Source: Streptomyces sp. 71268
Lineage (GTDB): Bacteria > Actinomycetota > Actinomycetes > Streptomycetales > Streptomycetaceae
Direction of reading: 5' to 3'
Assembly (NCBI RefSeq): GCF_029392895.1
Contig: NZ_CP114200.1
Coordinates: forward strand, 4,929,001-4,993,000
DNA length: 64,000 bases
The position numbers and the translations under genes were made by a program. Shown piece by piece: positions 44,008 to 52,943 of the stretch (positions are counted from its first letter, which is position 1; the number at the start of each line of letters is the position of its first letter). The notes below the pieces were generated by a model that had not been told where the DNA came from, did no database searches, and was given only the letters and a program-made list of their open reading frames with translations.

Positions 44008-44496
44008 ATGGTCACGCTGGCTGTCACCGGACACATCGACCTGACCGACGCCACCACCGCCCTCGTCCGCGAGGCCCTGCGACACGTCATCACCCAGCAT
44101 CGTGACGACAAGCTGACGGGCGTGTCCTGCATCGCTGCTGGGGCGGACTCGTTGTTCGCCGAGGCCGTGTTGGAGGCGGGCGGGCGCCTGATCGTCGTCA
44201 TCCCGTCGCGGGACTACCGCGAAGCGAAGGTCAAGCCCGCCCACGCGGGCACCTTCGACCGGTTGAGCCAGGCCGCTCACGAGACCCGCGTCATGCCACA
44301 TGAAACGGCGAACCGGGCTGCCTACGAGGCCGCCAACGCGGTGCTGCTGGAGCGGGCTGACCGGCTGGTCGCGGTGTGGGACGGCGCACCCCCGAGCGGC
44401 AAGGGCGGGGGAACGGCCGATGTGGTGGTGGCGGCACGTGAGATGGGGATTCCCGTGGATGTCGTCTGGCCCGAGGGGGCGCGGCGGGGGAGGTGA
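44008..44496 (+). CDS. SLOG-like Rossmann protein A, adjacent to CRISPR array 2
   Basis: 162 residues with an AAGGA site before the ATG. It begins VTLAVTGHIDL, then GVSCIAAGADSLFAEAVLEAG, IVVIPSRDYRE and the C-terminal ADRLVAVWDG, GGTADVVVAAREMGIPV, VVWPEGA. The order of Rossmann strands, the early TGH turn and the G-A-D loop fit the SLOG (SMF/DprA-LOG) superfamily, whose members bind or cleave nucleotides. It is clearly homologous to the protein at 45131. It ends 25 bp before the decayed end repeat of array 2. Nucleotide binding is inferred. Confidence 0.75.
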   Translation: MVTLAVTGHIDLTDATTALVREALRHVITQHRDDKLTGVSCIAAGADSLFAEAVLEAGGRLIVVIPSRDYREAKVKPAHAGTFDRLSQAAHETRVMPHETANRAAYEAANAVLLERADRLVAVWDGAPPSGKGGGTADVVVAAREMGIPVDVVWPEGARRGR

Positions 44497-44520
44497 TGGG
44501 GTGGGTGTGACTGGGTGTTG

Positions 44521-44841
44521 GTGGCACAGCCCCGCGCGCAGGGAGCCAGTCGAACCCGTCATAAGCCACCGTGGGGTTAACGGGACCACCCCCGCGCGCG
44601 GGGACCAGCGCACTTCGGGGAGTTGAGGACATGTCAGACCGGGACCACCCCCGCGCGCGGGGACCAGATGCGCCCGCGCTGGAACAGGTGGGGACCACCC
44701 CCGCGCGCGCGGGGACCAGGTGGTGAGCTTGGCGCCGCTGGCGGACAGCTTGGGACCACCCCCGCGCGCGCGGGGACCAGCCCTACGCCGATGCCTACCG
44801 GGCCCGCCACCCAGGACCACCCCCGCGCGCGCGGGGACCAG
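44521..44841 (-). CRISPR. CRISPR array 2, type I-E-like, 5 repeats plus a degenerate end repeat
   Basis: Repeats start at 44582, 44641, 44691, 44752 and 44813, with a decayed copy at 44521-44549. They match array 1 except for one base that is C in all of these (ACCACCCCC, not ACCATCCCC). Two repeats are 27 bp. Four spacers are 32 nt and one (44668-44690) is only 23 nt. The leader is on the right, so crRNAs read from the minus strand, as in array 1. The first base of the leader-proximal repeat is A instead of G on the plus strand. Confidence 0.95.
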
Positions 44842-44975
44842 AGCAATTGACCTGCGGCTTTATCGCGCGGTACCCCGGTTTTTTGCAACTTCCGCGAACT
44901 CCGACCTACCGCTCAAGCTCGGCATATGACTCATAAAGCCCCCTGTTGGTCAGGTTTTCCAGGCTATCGCCCTGC
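44842..44975 (-). promoter_or_regulatory. Leader of CRISPR array 2
   Basis: Homologous to the array 1 leader for about 130 bp (AGCAATTGACCTGCGG, TTTATCGCGCGG, GTTTTTTGCAACTTCCGC, GAACTCCGACCTA). It fires toward the array and away from the SLOG-like gene at 45131, so it sits in a divergent promoter region. Confidence 0.88.
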
Positions 44976-45130
44976 TCGCGGTCCAGCGCTCGGCCCGGCG
45001 CCCTCGGCGAGGCTAGCCAGCCACAGCACGGCCACCATCGCGCTCGTCGGCCGGGCCTCTCAGAGCGGTCCGCGCTTTCGATGAGCGGCTCAGGGACATG
45101 TATTCCTAGTCTCACGGGAAGAGGTCCTTC

Positions 45131-45607
45131 ATGCGTCTCGGGATCACCGGACATCGCGGACTCCCCGCGCAGGTTGAGGAAAAGGTCAGGGCGCTACTCG
45201 CTGACGAGATCCGTCAGTTCGCCCCGGCTGAGCTGTGCGGGGTCTCGTGTCTGGCTGACGGTCCCGACGCGTGGTTCGTCGAGATGGTCATCGAGCACGG
45301 CGGGCGGTGCGAGGCGGTCGTGCCGGCCGAGGAGTACCGGGCCGGCTTGCCCGCCTGGCACCACGCGACGTACGACGCCCTGCTGGCGCGGGCGACCAGG
45401 GTCCACTCCACGGGCCTGCGTCGCTCTGACGCGCAGGCCCACATGGCGGGCAGTGAGATTCTGGTGGGCCTTGTCGATCGACTCATCGCCGTCTGGGACG
45501 GGCTCCCGGCTCGTGGTTACGGAGGGACGGCGGACGTCGTCGCGTACGCCGAACGCACGGGAGTGCCAGTGACCGTCGTGTGGCCCGAGGGCGCGACGCG
45601 TGACTGA
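45131..45607 (+). CDS. SLOG-like Rossmann protein B, beyond the CRISPR array 2 leader
   Basis: 158 residues, starting MRLGITGHRGL with a GAAGAGG site before the ATG. It shares the landmarks of the protein at 44008: GVSCLADGPDAWFVEMVIEHG, AVVPAEEYR, VDRLIAVWDGLP, GGTADVVAYAERTGVPV, VVWPEGA. The pair brackets array 2. SLOG relatives include DprA and cytokinin-activating LOG enzymes, and some occur in nucleotide-signalling defence systems. Whether this one acts with CRISPR is unknown. Confidence 0.75.
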   Translation: MRLGITGHRGLPAQVEEKVRALLADEIRQFAPAELCGVSCLADGPDAWFVEMVIEHGGRCEAVVPAEEYRAGLPAWHHATYDALLARATRVHSTGLRRSDAQAHMAGSEILVGLVDRLIAVWDGLPARGYGGTADVVAYAERTGVPVTVVWPEGATRD

Positions 45608-45834
45608 GGGGCCGGGCCCGACCGGGTAAGAACACCACCGGCATCGCCGGGCTGGCGTCACCAGCCCCCCACCCCCCGCCTAACAGCCCCCCGTCACAGC
45701 CCCGCACACCTCCCGCATGCGGCCCACCCCCGCCCGAAACAACCCACCCGTGGCGCTAGCGCCCCCCAGCGCGGCTGGAACGGTAACGTCGGAACAGTTC
45801 AGGGCGCCAACGTTCCGGATTCGCAGGGGTTTTG

Positions 45835-47322
45835 GTGGGGATCGAGAGCGATCAGCTCGTTTATGACTATCTGGGCAAGGTCGGCGACCTCGCCCAGCAG
45901 CAAGGGCTGCTCTCGGGCGATCGGGTGCGGCTGGTCTCCGAGTTGCGGGCCGACATCGATCGGCGGCGGGCCGCCATGGCGGGTGGGGACAACCCCGCCG
46001 CCGTGAAGAAGTTGCTCGCGAAGATCGGGACGCCGGCCGAGGTGGTGGTCGCGGCGGGGGGTCGGCCTCCCGGGACGCCCGCGCCGATCGAGCCGACGCA
46101 CATCGAGCCGGGGCCGAGTTCCGCCGCGCGTCAGCAGGACGTCGGCGCGGGGCGGCCGGCCGGCGGGGGAGCCGCGGCGGGTGACGGCGGGGCCGACCGT
46201 ACGGGGATCTTCTCGGCCGCCGACCAGGCCACCCGCGCGGCCCGCGAGAAGCTGTCCCAACTGACCGACCTCAGCGCCTTCACGTCCAACCTGACCAGCG
46301 GGTTCACCGGCAAGGCCCCGTCCCAGCGGCGGGGCGACGACCGGTCGGCCCGCCGCACCGCACGCCCCGCCACCCCGGACGTACCGGCACAACCGCAGTC
46401 ACAGCCACACCCGCAGTCACAGCCGGCGACCGAGCGGCCGGCTGGGCCGCGGCTGCGGAAAGAGGCGGCGGGGGAAGCGGAGACGGCAGAGGCGACGGAG
46501 GTTGGGGAGGGTGCGGAGGAGTTCGGCGCGCCGGCCCCCGCGTACCCGCCCCGGCCACGGTTCCGGCCGCCGGGCGCGGCCTCGCCGCCGCACCTGGCCG
46601 GCGAGGACGAGCTCGGGCCGCGCGAGTCGAACCCCGACTGGTGGCTCAACGAGCCGGGGCCGTTGGAGGTCAGCCCGTTCGACGGCGGTGTCTTCGCGCC
46701 GCAGGGCCAGGGGCCCGGCTACGTGGACGGGTTCGTCGGCGGCATCGACCTGCCTGACCTGCTCAAGCCGCCGGGGGAAACGGGCCCCGGGGGCAAACCG
46801 GTCGAGAAGCTGCCGGACGGCTCGGTCCCCGACATCACCTCGGGGACGCTCGTGGGCGGCACGGCGGGTGGCGGCGGCGCGGCCGACGAGGGGGGTGGGA
46901 AGCGCCGAGGGTTGCTGCGGCGGGTGTTGCGGCGGCGTGGCGGCAAGAGCGGCGGTGACGGTGGTGGCGGCGGTGGCGGTGGGTCCATCGCCTGGCTGGC
47001 GGTGGCGGCCGCGCTGCTGCTGATCGTGGGCGGCGCGTTCGGCAGTTGGATCGCGCTGGGCTTCGGCTGGGTCCTCGCGTACAACACGCGCGGCCTCACC
47101 CGTGGCGAGACCACCACCGCCACCATCGGCGTGCCGAGCCTCGCGGTGTTCGGGGGCATGGTGTGGCTGTGGGGGCGGTTCGAGGGGCGTTGGGGCACGG
47201 CCATCCCGGAGGACGGCATGGGTGACGCCCTTGCCGACACGGCCCCCGCGGTCATCCGGGTCGCCGCGTTCGGCTCGGCGCTCTACCTGGTGTGGCGCGT
47301 GCAGCGCAAGCGCAACGGCTGA
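45835..47322 (+). CDS. HAAS-domain membrane protein
   Basis: 495 residues from the GTG at 45835 (AGGGG site 8 bp before). Residues about 5-75 form a HAAS-like helical domain (DYLGKVGDLAQQQGLL, VSELRADIDRR, KLLAKIGTPAEVV). A long Gln/Pro/Ala/Glu linker with QPQSQPHPQSQP follows, then a conserved WWLNEPGPLEVSPFDGGVF block, a Gly-rich stretch and three hydrophobic segments (about 385-490). HAAS domains are thought to relay signals in the cytosol. It resumes the core genome after the CRISPR island. Ligand and partner unknown. Confidence 0.8.
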   Translation: MGIESDQLVYDYLGKVGDLAQQQGLLSGDRVRLVSELRADIDRRRAAMAGGDNPAAVKKLLAKIGTPAEVVVAAGGRPPGTPAPIEPTHIEPGPSSAARQQDVGAGRPAGGGAAAGDGGADRTGIFSAADQATRAAREKLSQLTDLSAFTSNLTSGFTGKAPSQRRGDDRSARRTARPATPDVPAQPQSQPHPQSQPATERPAGPRLRKEAAGEAETAEATEVGEGAEEFGAPAPAYPPRPRFRPPGAASPPHLAGEDELGPRESNPDWWLNEPGPLEVSPFDGGVFAPQGQGPGYVDGFVGGIDLPDLLKPPGETGPGGKPVEKLPDGSVPDITSGTLVGGTAGGGGAADEGGGKRRGLLRRVLRRRGGKSGGDGGGGGGGGSIAWLAVAAALLLIVGGAFGSWIALGFGWVLAYNTRGLTRGETTTATIGVPSLAVFGGMVWLWGRFEGRWGTAIPEDGMGDALADTAPAVIRVAAFGSALYLVWRVQRKRNG

Positions 47323-47336
47323 GCCCCACCCCGCGC

Positions 47337-47480
47337 GTAGCACCACGGTCGTAGCACCACGGTCATAGTGCCACGGTCATAGTGCCTCGGTGTCGCGTAC
47401 CACCGCGCGTAGCGCCACCGTAGGAGCACGGGCGTACGAGCCGGCTCGTACGAGCTGAGTCGTACGAGCCGAGTCGTACG
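47337..47480. repeat. Short tandem repeats after the HAAS gene
   Basis: Four 14-bp units (GTAGCACCACGGTC twice, ATAGTGCCACGGTC, ATAGTGCCTCGGTG) at 47337-47392. They are followed by CGTACGAGC-type palindromic units near 47434-47480. Located between convergent genes. Confidence 0.75.
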
Positions 47481-47548
47481 GGAACGAGCCGCGCCCCGAG
47501 CGGTGCTCCGCACCCCGAGCGGCGCCCCGCGCCGCCCCGGGCCCCGCG

Positions 47549-47574
47549 CCGCCCGGCGCACGCGCGCCGGGCGG
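47549..47574. terminator. Hairpin terminator between the HAAS gene and the siderophore-binding gene
   Basis: A perfect 11-bp GC stem (47549-47559 with 47564-47574) and 4-nt loop, 40 bp past the 3' end of the binding-protein gene, in a convergent gap. Confidence 0.7.
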
Positions 47575-47615
47575 TACCCCTACGTGCGGGGCGGGGCGAG
47601 CAGGCCGGACTCGGG

Positions 47616-48578
47616 TCACTTCTTCGTCAGGTGACCCTGCATCTCGTCGAGGATCTTGTTGGCGGCGGTGTAGCCGATGCCCTGGATCCAGAGCTGGTCG
47701 TCCACCGTGTAGACCTTGCCGTTCTTGACGGCGCCCATGTTCTTCCACAGGCCGCTGGCGGTCGTCTTCGTCTCGCCGGACTTCTTCGGGTCGCCGTAGG
47801 TGGAGGTGAAGACGACGTCCGCGTCCGCCTTGTCGATCTGCTCGGGGCTCACGTCGTACGAGAAGCCGTCCTTGGCCTTGTCGGCGACGGCGGGGCGGCC
47901 GAGGCCGGCGTCGGCGAGGATGGTCGCGATGTAGTTCTTCTTGCCGTAGATCCGGATGTCGGCGCCCTCGATGAAGCGGACGACGTTGACCTCGGTCTGC
48001 TTGACCTTGGCCGGGCCGCCGACGGCGTCGGTGACGCGGCCGGCGTGGGCGGTGTAGTCCGCCGCGACCTTCTTGGCCTCGGCGGTCTTGCCGAGCGCGG
48101 CGGCGTGCACCTGGAAGTTCTCCTTCCAGGGGTAGCCGGTGGTCTCCGTCATCACCGTGGGCGCGATGGCGCTGAGTTCCTTGTAACGCGTCGCGTCGCG
48201 GTCCTTGTTGGTGAGGATCAGGTCCGGGTCGAGGCTGGCGATGGTCTCCAGGTTCGGCGCGGCGATGGTGCCGACGTCCTTGATGCCCTGGACCTTCTCC
48301 TTCGGCAGGTAGTTGAGGAAGCCCGAGGCCACGTCGGCGCGCGTGGCGCCGACCGGCTTGACGCCCAGGGTGATCGCGGAGTCCAGCTCGGCGGTGTCGA
48401 GGACCACGACGCGCTTCGGGGACTCCGGCACCTTCACGTCACCCATGGCCGTCTTCACCGTGCGCTTCTTGCCGTCCGACGAGTCGTCGGAGTCCGCACT
48501 GCACGCGGTCAGACCCACGGTGGTGACCAGGGCGAGCGAGACGACGCCGAGCGTGCGGCGGTACGGGAGGTGGGTCAT
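47616..48578 (-). CDS. Iron-siderophore-binding lipoprotein (FecB/CdtB-like)
   Basis: 320 residues. The signal peptide ends in the lipobox LTAC near residue 26, so the protein is anchored outside the membrane. The fold is the class III binding protein type: KRVVVLDTAELDSAITLGVKPVG, IASLDPDLILTNKDRD and VNVVRFIEGADIRIYGK. Such proteins capture ferric siderophores for FecCD-type permeases. It is the last gene of the minus-strand set, 282 bp after the ATPase gene, and probably belongs to the iron-box regulon. Confidence 0.9.
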   Translation of the reverse strand: MTHLPYRRTLGVVSLALVTTVGLTACSADSDDSSDGKKRTVKTAMGDVKVPESPKRVVVLDTAELDSAITLGVKPVGATRADVASGFLNYLPKEKVQGIKDVGTIAAPNLETIASLDPDLILTNKDRDATRYKELSAIAPTVMTETTGYPWKENFQVHAAALGKTAEAKKVAADYTAHAGRVTDAVGGPAKVKQTEVNVVRFIEGADIRIYGKKNYIATILADAGLGRPAVADKAKDGFSYDVSPEQIDKADADVVFTSTYGDPKKSGETKTTASGLWKNMGAVKNGKVYTVDDQLWIQGIGYTAANKILDEMQGHLTKK

Positions 48579-48695
48579 GGTCTGGCCTTTCTGCCGCCCG
48601 TACGGAGGGGCCGTACGGGGAGCGGAGGAGAGGGAGCGGGAGGGGAGGGAGGGTGGGGACGCGGGGCGAGTGCCGTACGACTTCGGCTTCGGGGA

Positions 48696-48785
48696 CGTCG
48701 GTTACGGCGACCACCAACACGGCGACTACGGCTACGGGACTGCGGTTACGGCGACGGGACTACGACGGTGGGGCTACGGCTGTGG
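48696..48785. repeat. Degenerate GGnTACGG repeats before the siderophore-binding gene
   Basis: TTACGGCGA, CTACGGCTACGGGACT, TTACGGCGACGGGACT and CTACGGCTGTGGG recur in a 90-bp stretch between the ATPase and binding-protein genes. No other feature is seen in this gap. Confidence 0.55.
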
Positions 48786-48860
48786 GTCACGGGACCGTGG
48801 TCGTACGGGCAGAGGGGCCCAGGGGACTACGGGGCGGTGGCCCGGGTCGTACGGGGCCGG

Positions 48861-49805
48861 TCATGCCGGGTCGGGGGCGTCCCGCGCCGGGTCGGTGGGC
48901 CGCCAGGGGGTGCCGGGGACGACGAGCGGGCTGCCGGTGACCGGGTCCGGGACGACGACCGAGTCGAGCCCGAAGACCTCGCGCACCAGGTCGGCGGTGA
49001 CCGTCTCGGCGGGGCTGCCCTGCGCGACGATCCTGCCGGCCTTCATCGCCACCAGGTGGTCCGCGTACCGCGCGGCCTGGTTGAGGTCGTGCAGCACCGC
49101 CACGACCGTGCGGCCCCGCTCGTGGTTGAGCTGCCGGACCAGGTCCAACACCTCGACCTGGTGCGCGATGTCGAGGTAGGTCGTCGGCTCGTCGAGCAGC
49201 AGCAGGTCCGTCTCCTGGGCCAGTGCCATGGCGATCCACACCCGCTGCCGCTGGCCGCCGGACAGCTCGTCCACCGGCCGGTCGGCGAGGGCCGAGACGT
49301 CCGTGCGGGCCATCGCGTCCGTCACGGCCCGCTCGTCCGTCTCCGACCACTGGCGCCACCAGCTCTGGTGCGGCTGGCGGCCCCGCGAGACCAGGTCCGC
49401 GACGGTGATCGCCTCGGGCGCCACCGGCGTCTGCGGCAGCAGGCCGACGGACTGGGCGATCTTCTTCGTCGGGATGCGGTCGAGTTCGGTGCCGTCGAGC
49501 AGGACGGCGCCGTGCCGCGGCTTCAGCAGCCGGCCGAGCGCGCGCAGCAGCGTGGACTTGCCGCAGGCGTTGGGCCCGACGATGACGGTGACCGCGCCCT
49601 GCGGGACGGCCAGGTCGAGGCCCTCCACGACCACCCGGTCGTCGTAGGCGAGGGTCAGCCCGCGCGCGGCGAGCCGGCTCTCCGGCCGCCCGGCCTCCGC
49701 CCGGGCCGAGGCGGCGGCCGGGGTGTCCCCGGTGTCCCCGGCTTTCCCGGTGGCTCCAGCGTCCCCGGCCGGGGCGGCGGCGTTCGCGGATGCGGGTTTC
49801 GTCAT
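48861..49805 (-). CDS. Ferric-siderophore ABC importer, ATP-binding subunit (FecE-like)
   Basis: 314 residues. Walker A is [15 protein letters not shown], the ABC signature is [12 protein letters not shown], Walker B is [16 protein letters not shown], and the switch His is in [16 protein letters not shown] is the Q-loop. The ATG at 49805 overlaps the permease stop (ATGA). An Ala-rich 40-residue N-terminal tail is not part of the domain. It powers uptake by the two permeases encoded just upstream. Confidence 0.93.
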   Translation of the reverse strand: MTKPASANAAAPAGDAGATGKAGDTGDTPAAASARAEAGRPESRLAARGLTLAYDDRVVVEGLDLAVPQGAVTVIVGPNACGKSTLLRALGRLLKPRHGAVLLDGTELDRIPTKKIAQSVGLLPQTPVAPEAITVADLVSRGRQPHQSWWRQWSETDERAVTDAMARTDVSALADRPVDELSGGQRQRVWIAMALAQETDLLLLDEPTTYLDIAHQVEVLDLVRQLNHERGRTVVAVLHDLNQAARYADHLVAMKAGRIVAQGSPAETVTADLVREVFGLDSVVVPDPVTGSPLVVPGTPWRPTDPARDAPDPA

Positions 49806-50905
49806 GCCTTGCCTCCGGTGCGGCTGCGGATGATCAGCCAGATCAGGTACGGGGCGCCGATGGCCGCGGTCAGCACGCCGACCGGCAGCTCCGTCGGCGC
49901 GAACAGCTTCCGGGCCAGCAGGTCGGCCGTGACCACGATGAACGCGCCCATCAGGGCCGAGCACAGCAGCGGGATCTGCGCGGTGCGGGTCATCCGGCGG
50001 GCGATCTGCGGGGCCAGCAGCGCGACGAAGTCCACCGGGCCCGCGGCCCCGGTCGCCAGCGCCGCGAGCACCACGCCGAGCAGCACGAGCCCGAGCCGTA
50101 CCCGGCCGAGCCGTACGCCGAGCGCGGTGGCCGTGTCGTCGTCCAACGCCACCGAACGCTGCGCCCGCGCGGCCCACATCATGCACGGCAGCAGCACGAG
50201 CAGGGCCAGCGTCAGCGGGTTGGCCTCGTCCCATCCGCGCCCGTTGAGCGAGCCGGTCATCCAGACCTGGGCCTGCTGGGCGACCAGGTAGTCGCCCTTG
50301 GTCAGAAAGAGCTGCGTGATCGATCGCAGCGCGATCGCGAAGCCGATGCCGATGAGCACGAAGCGCGCCGCGTGCAGCCCGCCGCGCCAGGCGAAGACGT
50401 AGACGAGCGCGGCGGCGGCGATGCCGCCGGCGATGGAGAGATAGGGGAGGACGGCGTACGAGGTGACGCCGTACGTCATCGCGCCCACCGTCAGCGCGCT
50501 CGCGCCCTGTGTGACGCCGATGATGTCGGGGCTGGCCAGCGGGTTGCGGGCGACGGTCTGGATCAGCGCGCCGGCCACCCCGAAGGCCGCGCCGACCAGC
50601 AGGCCGAGCGTCATCCGAGGCAGCCGCAGGGTCTCCACGACGAGCCGGTCGGGCGAGGGCTGGCCCGCGAGCACCCGCACCACCTCGCCGGGCGGCACGA
50701 AGCTCTCACCGACCGAGAGGTACAGCACGCAGACGGCGGCCAGCAGCACGGCCAGCACGCCGGCGACGACGGTGGCCCGCCGGTGCAGCAGGAAGGCCCC
50801 GCGACCGGCGCGCACCAGCGCGTACCCGGCCGGCCGCACGCCCGGGCGCGCGCCCGCGGGCACCGTACGGCCGCCGCCCGCCGGGCCGGTCTCGACGGCG
50901 CTCAT
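49802..50905 (-). CDS. Ferric-siderophore ABC importer, permease (FecD-like)
   Basis: 367 residues with about nine to ten hydrophobic segments. FecCD family landmarks are [37 protein letters not shown] and the [16 protein letters not shown] stretch that contacts the ATPase. It forms a heterodimer with the product of the gene 115 bp upstream. The first 40 residues are Gly/Ala/Arg-rich and probably cytosolic. Confidence 0.92.
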   Translation of the reverse strand: MSAVETGPAGGGRTVPAGARPGVRPAGYALVRAGRGAFLLHRRATVVAGVLAVLLAAVCVLYLSVGESFVPPGEVVRVLAGQPSPDRLVVETLRLPRMTLGLLVGAAFGVAGALIQTVARNPLASPDIIGVTQGASALTVGAMTYGVTSYAVLPYLSIAGGIAAAALVYVFAWRGGLHAARFVLIGIGFAIALRSITQLFLTKGDYLVAQQAQVWMTGSLNGRGWDEANPLTLALLVLLPCMMWAARAQRSVALDDDTATALGVRLGRVRLGLVLLGVVLAALATGAAGPVDFVALLAPQIARRMTRTAQIPLLCSALMGAFIVVTADLLARKLFAPTELPVGVLTAAIGAPYLIWLIIRSRTGGKA

Positions 50906-51020
50906 CGGAGTGCCCCGCGAGGGCCGGCGCCGCGCGGGCCGCTCGTCACCGGCGCGCTCCGGTTCGTGGTGCGCGACGGGTGGAGGAAGGGCGCGGTGTG
51001 GGCCGCGCTCGGGGAGCCGG

Positions 51021-52049
51021 TCACGCGGCCACCGCCTTTCGACGTACGAGCGCCACCAGGAACGGCACGCCGATCAGGGAGGTCATCACGCCGGCCGGCA
51101 CCTCGCTCGGCGGGAAGATGATCCGGCCCACGGTGTCCGAGACCAGCAGCATGACCGGGCCGATGAGGGCGGCCATCGGCAGCACCCAGCGGTGGTCGGT
51201 GCCGACGACGGCGCGGGCGATGTGCGGCACGGCCAGGCCCACGAACGCGATCGGCCCCGCCGCCGCGACGCCCACCCCGGTGAGCACCGCAGCGCCGAGA
51301 CCGCCGACGATCCGTACGGTGGCGACGTTCTGGCCGAGCCCCCTGGCGACGTCCTCGCCGAGCGCCAGGGCGTCGAGCCCGCGCGCGACCGAGGCCACCA
51401 GCACCACGCCCACCAGCAGAAACGGCCATATCTGGGCGGCCACTTCGGCGTCCCGGCCGGAGAGCGAGCCGACCTGCCAGAAGCGGAACTCGTCCAGCGC
51501 CGCGGCCTTGGTGGTGAGCACCGCCATGGTCACCGAGACCAGCAGCGCGTTGATGGCGGCGCCCGCGAGCGCCAGCTTCACCGGGGTCGCGCCGCCGCGC
51601 CCGCGCGCGGCGATGGCGTACACGAGCACGGCCGCGACCCCCGCGCCGGCGAAGGCGAACCACACGTATCCGGTCAGCGTGTGCACCGAGGCGTACGCGA
51701 TGGCGAGCACCACCGCCACCGACGCGCCCTGGCTGATGCCGAGGATGCCGGGGTCGGCGATGGGGTTGCGGGTGATGCCCTGCATCACCGTGCCCGCCAT
51801 GGCCAGCGCGGCCCCCACCATCACCCCCACCACCGTGCGGGGCAGGCGCATGGAGCGGACCACCTCGGCCGCGTCGCTGCCGCCGCCGTGCAGCAGCGCG
51901 TCGAAGACCGCGGACGGCGCGATCTGGCGGCTGCCGATCGCGAGGCTGAGCAGCATGGCGAGCAGCAGGGCCAACACGGCGATCGCCGTCCAGCCGATGC
52001 GGCGGCTGACCAGGGAGGTCCTGGCGCTGCTGGTCGGGACGGCTGACAT
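51021..52049 (-). CDS. Ferric-siderophore ABC importer, permease (FecC-like)
   Basis: 342 residues from the ATG at 52049, which has GAAGGG 4 bases before it; a GTG at 52061 is in frame but lies within that site's leader. Landmarks are RLPRTVVGVMVGAALAMAG, NPIADPGILGISQGAS and GPIAFVGLAVPHIAR. It is the first gene of the importer set and lies directly downstream of an iron box. Confidence 0.93.
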   Translation of the reverse strand: MSAVPTSSARTSLVSRRIGWTAIAVLALLLAMLLSLAIGSRQIAPSAVFDALLHGGGSDAAEVVRSMRLPRTVVGVMVGAALAMAGTVMQGITRNPIADPGILGISQGASVAVVLAIAYASVHTLTGYVWFAFAGAGVAAVLVYAIAARGRGGATPVKLALAGAAINALLVSVTMAVLTTKAAALDEFRFWQVGSLSGRDAEVAAQIWPFLLVGVVLVASVARGLDALALGEDVARGLGQNVATVRIVGGLGAAVLTGVGVAAAGPIAFVGLAVPHIARAVVGTDHRWVLPMAALIGPVMLLVSDTVGRIIFPPSEVPAGVMTSLIGVPFLVALVRRKAVAA

Positions 52050-52098
52050 CGTGCCCTTCACATCGCGCGCGGTCGGATAAGTGGATCTTGAACGGTGG

Positions 52099-52117
52099 TT
52101 AGGTCAGGCTAAGTGTA
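52099..52117. promoter_or_regulatory. Iron box (DmdR1/IdeR-type operator)
   Basis: TTAGGTCAGGCTAAGTGTA matches the DtxR-family consensus TTAGGTTAGGCTAACCTAA at about 14 of 19 positions, with the core TTAGGTnAGGCTAA intact. It lies 50 bp before the FecC-like start and 29 bp before the divergent HAD gene. In iron-replete cells the regulator would shut the importer off. Confidence 0.85.
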
Positions 52118-52145
52118 AGGGGCGGGACGCGGCAGAATATCGACC

Positions 52146-52943
52146 ATGTCTTCGCATCCGCACCAGCCCCCGCAGCCGTCGCAGCACCCCCAGCCGGCCC
52201 CGCACCGGGCCGACCCGCGGCCGGGCACCGCCGACGCGCCGCCCTTCCTGACGGTCGGCTTCGACCTCGACATGACCCTGATCGACTCGCGACCTGGCAT
52301 CAAGGCCGCGTACCAGGCACTCGCGGAGGAGACCGGCACCTTCATCGACGCGGACCTCGCCATCACCCGACTCGGCCCGCCGCTCGAACAGGAGCTGGCG
52401 CACTGGTTCCCCGACGACCAGATCCAGCCAGTCGGTGATCGCTATCGCGCGCTGTACCCCACCCACGCCATCGCCCCCACCCCGGCGCTGCCGGGCGCCC
52501 GCGAGGCCATCGCCGCGGTACGGGAGTACGGGGCGGGCGGCGCGGGGCCGGAGGCCGACGGGGCGGGCGTCGGCGAGGCGGGCGCGGGCGGCGGCGCCGG
52601 GCGGGCGGGCGCGGCCCGTGGCCGGGCGATCGTCGTCACGGCCAAGCACGAGCCCAACGCCAAGCTGCACCTGGCCCACCTCGGGATCGAGCCCGACGCC
52701 GTCATCGGCTGGCTGTGGGCCGAGGCCAAGGCGGAGGCGCTGCGCGAGTACGGGGCCAGCGTGTACGTCGGCGACCACGTCGGGGACGTGCGCGGCGCCC
52801 GCACCGCGGGGGCGCTCGCGGTGGCGGTGGCGACCGGTCCGTGCGACGCGGACGAGCTGCGCGCGGCCGGGGCCGACGTCGTCCTCGCCGACCTCACGGA
52901 GTTCCCCGCCTGGTGGCGCTCGTACGTGAACGAGCTGGCCTGA
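52146..52943 (+). CDS. HAD-superfamily phosphatase
   Basis: 265 residues. Motif I is GFDLDMTLIDSR near residue 39 (nucleophile Asp plus acid Asp), motif II is VVTAKHEPN, and motif IV is YVGDHVGDVRGAR. The layout is like phosphoglycolate phosphatase (Gph) relatives. The first 32 residues are His/Pro/Gln-rich, and a Gly/Ala-rich insert sits near residues 127-155. It shares a promoter region with the siderophore importer and could also be iron-affected. Substrate unknown. Confidence 0.85.
   Translation: MSSHPHQPPQPSQHPQPAPHRADPRPGTADAPPFLTVGFDLDMTLIDSRPGIKAAYQALAEETGTFIDADLAITRLGPPLEQELAHWFPDDQIQPVGDRYRALYPTHAIAPTPALPGAREAIAAVREYGAGGAGPEADGAGVGEAGAGGGAGRAGAARGRAIVVTAKHEPNAKLHLAHLGIEPDAVIGWLWAEAKAEALREYGASVYVGDHVGDVRGARTAGALAVAVATGPCDADELRAAGADVVLADLTEFPAWWRSYVNELA

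Noticed and set aside
38391-45607. A local functional cas operon for the arrays
   Set aside because: Every plausible gene in the island was read; none has Cas1, Cas3, Cas5-8 or Cas6 features.
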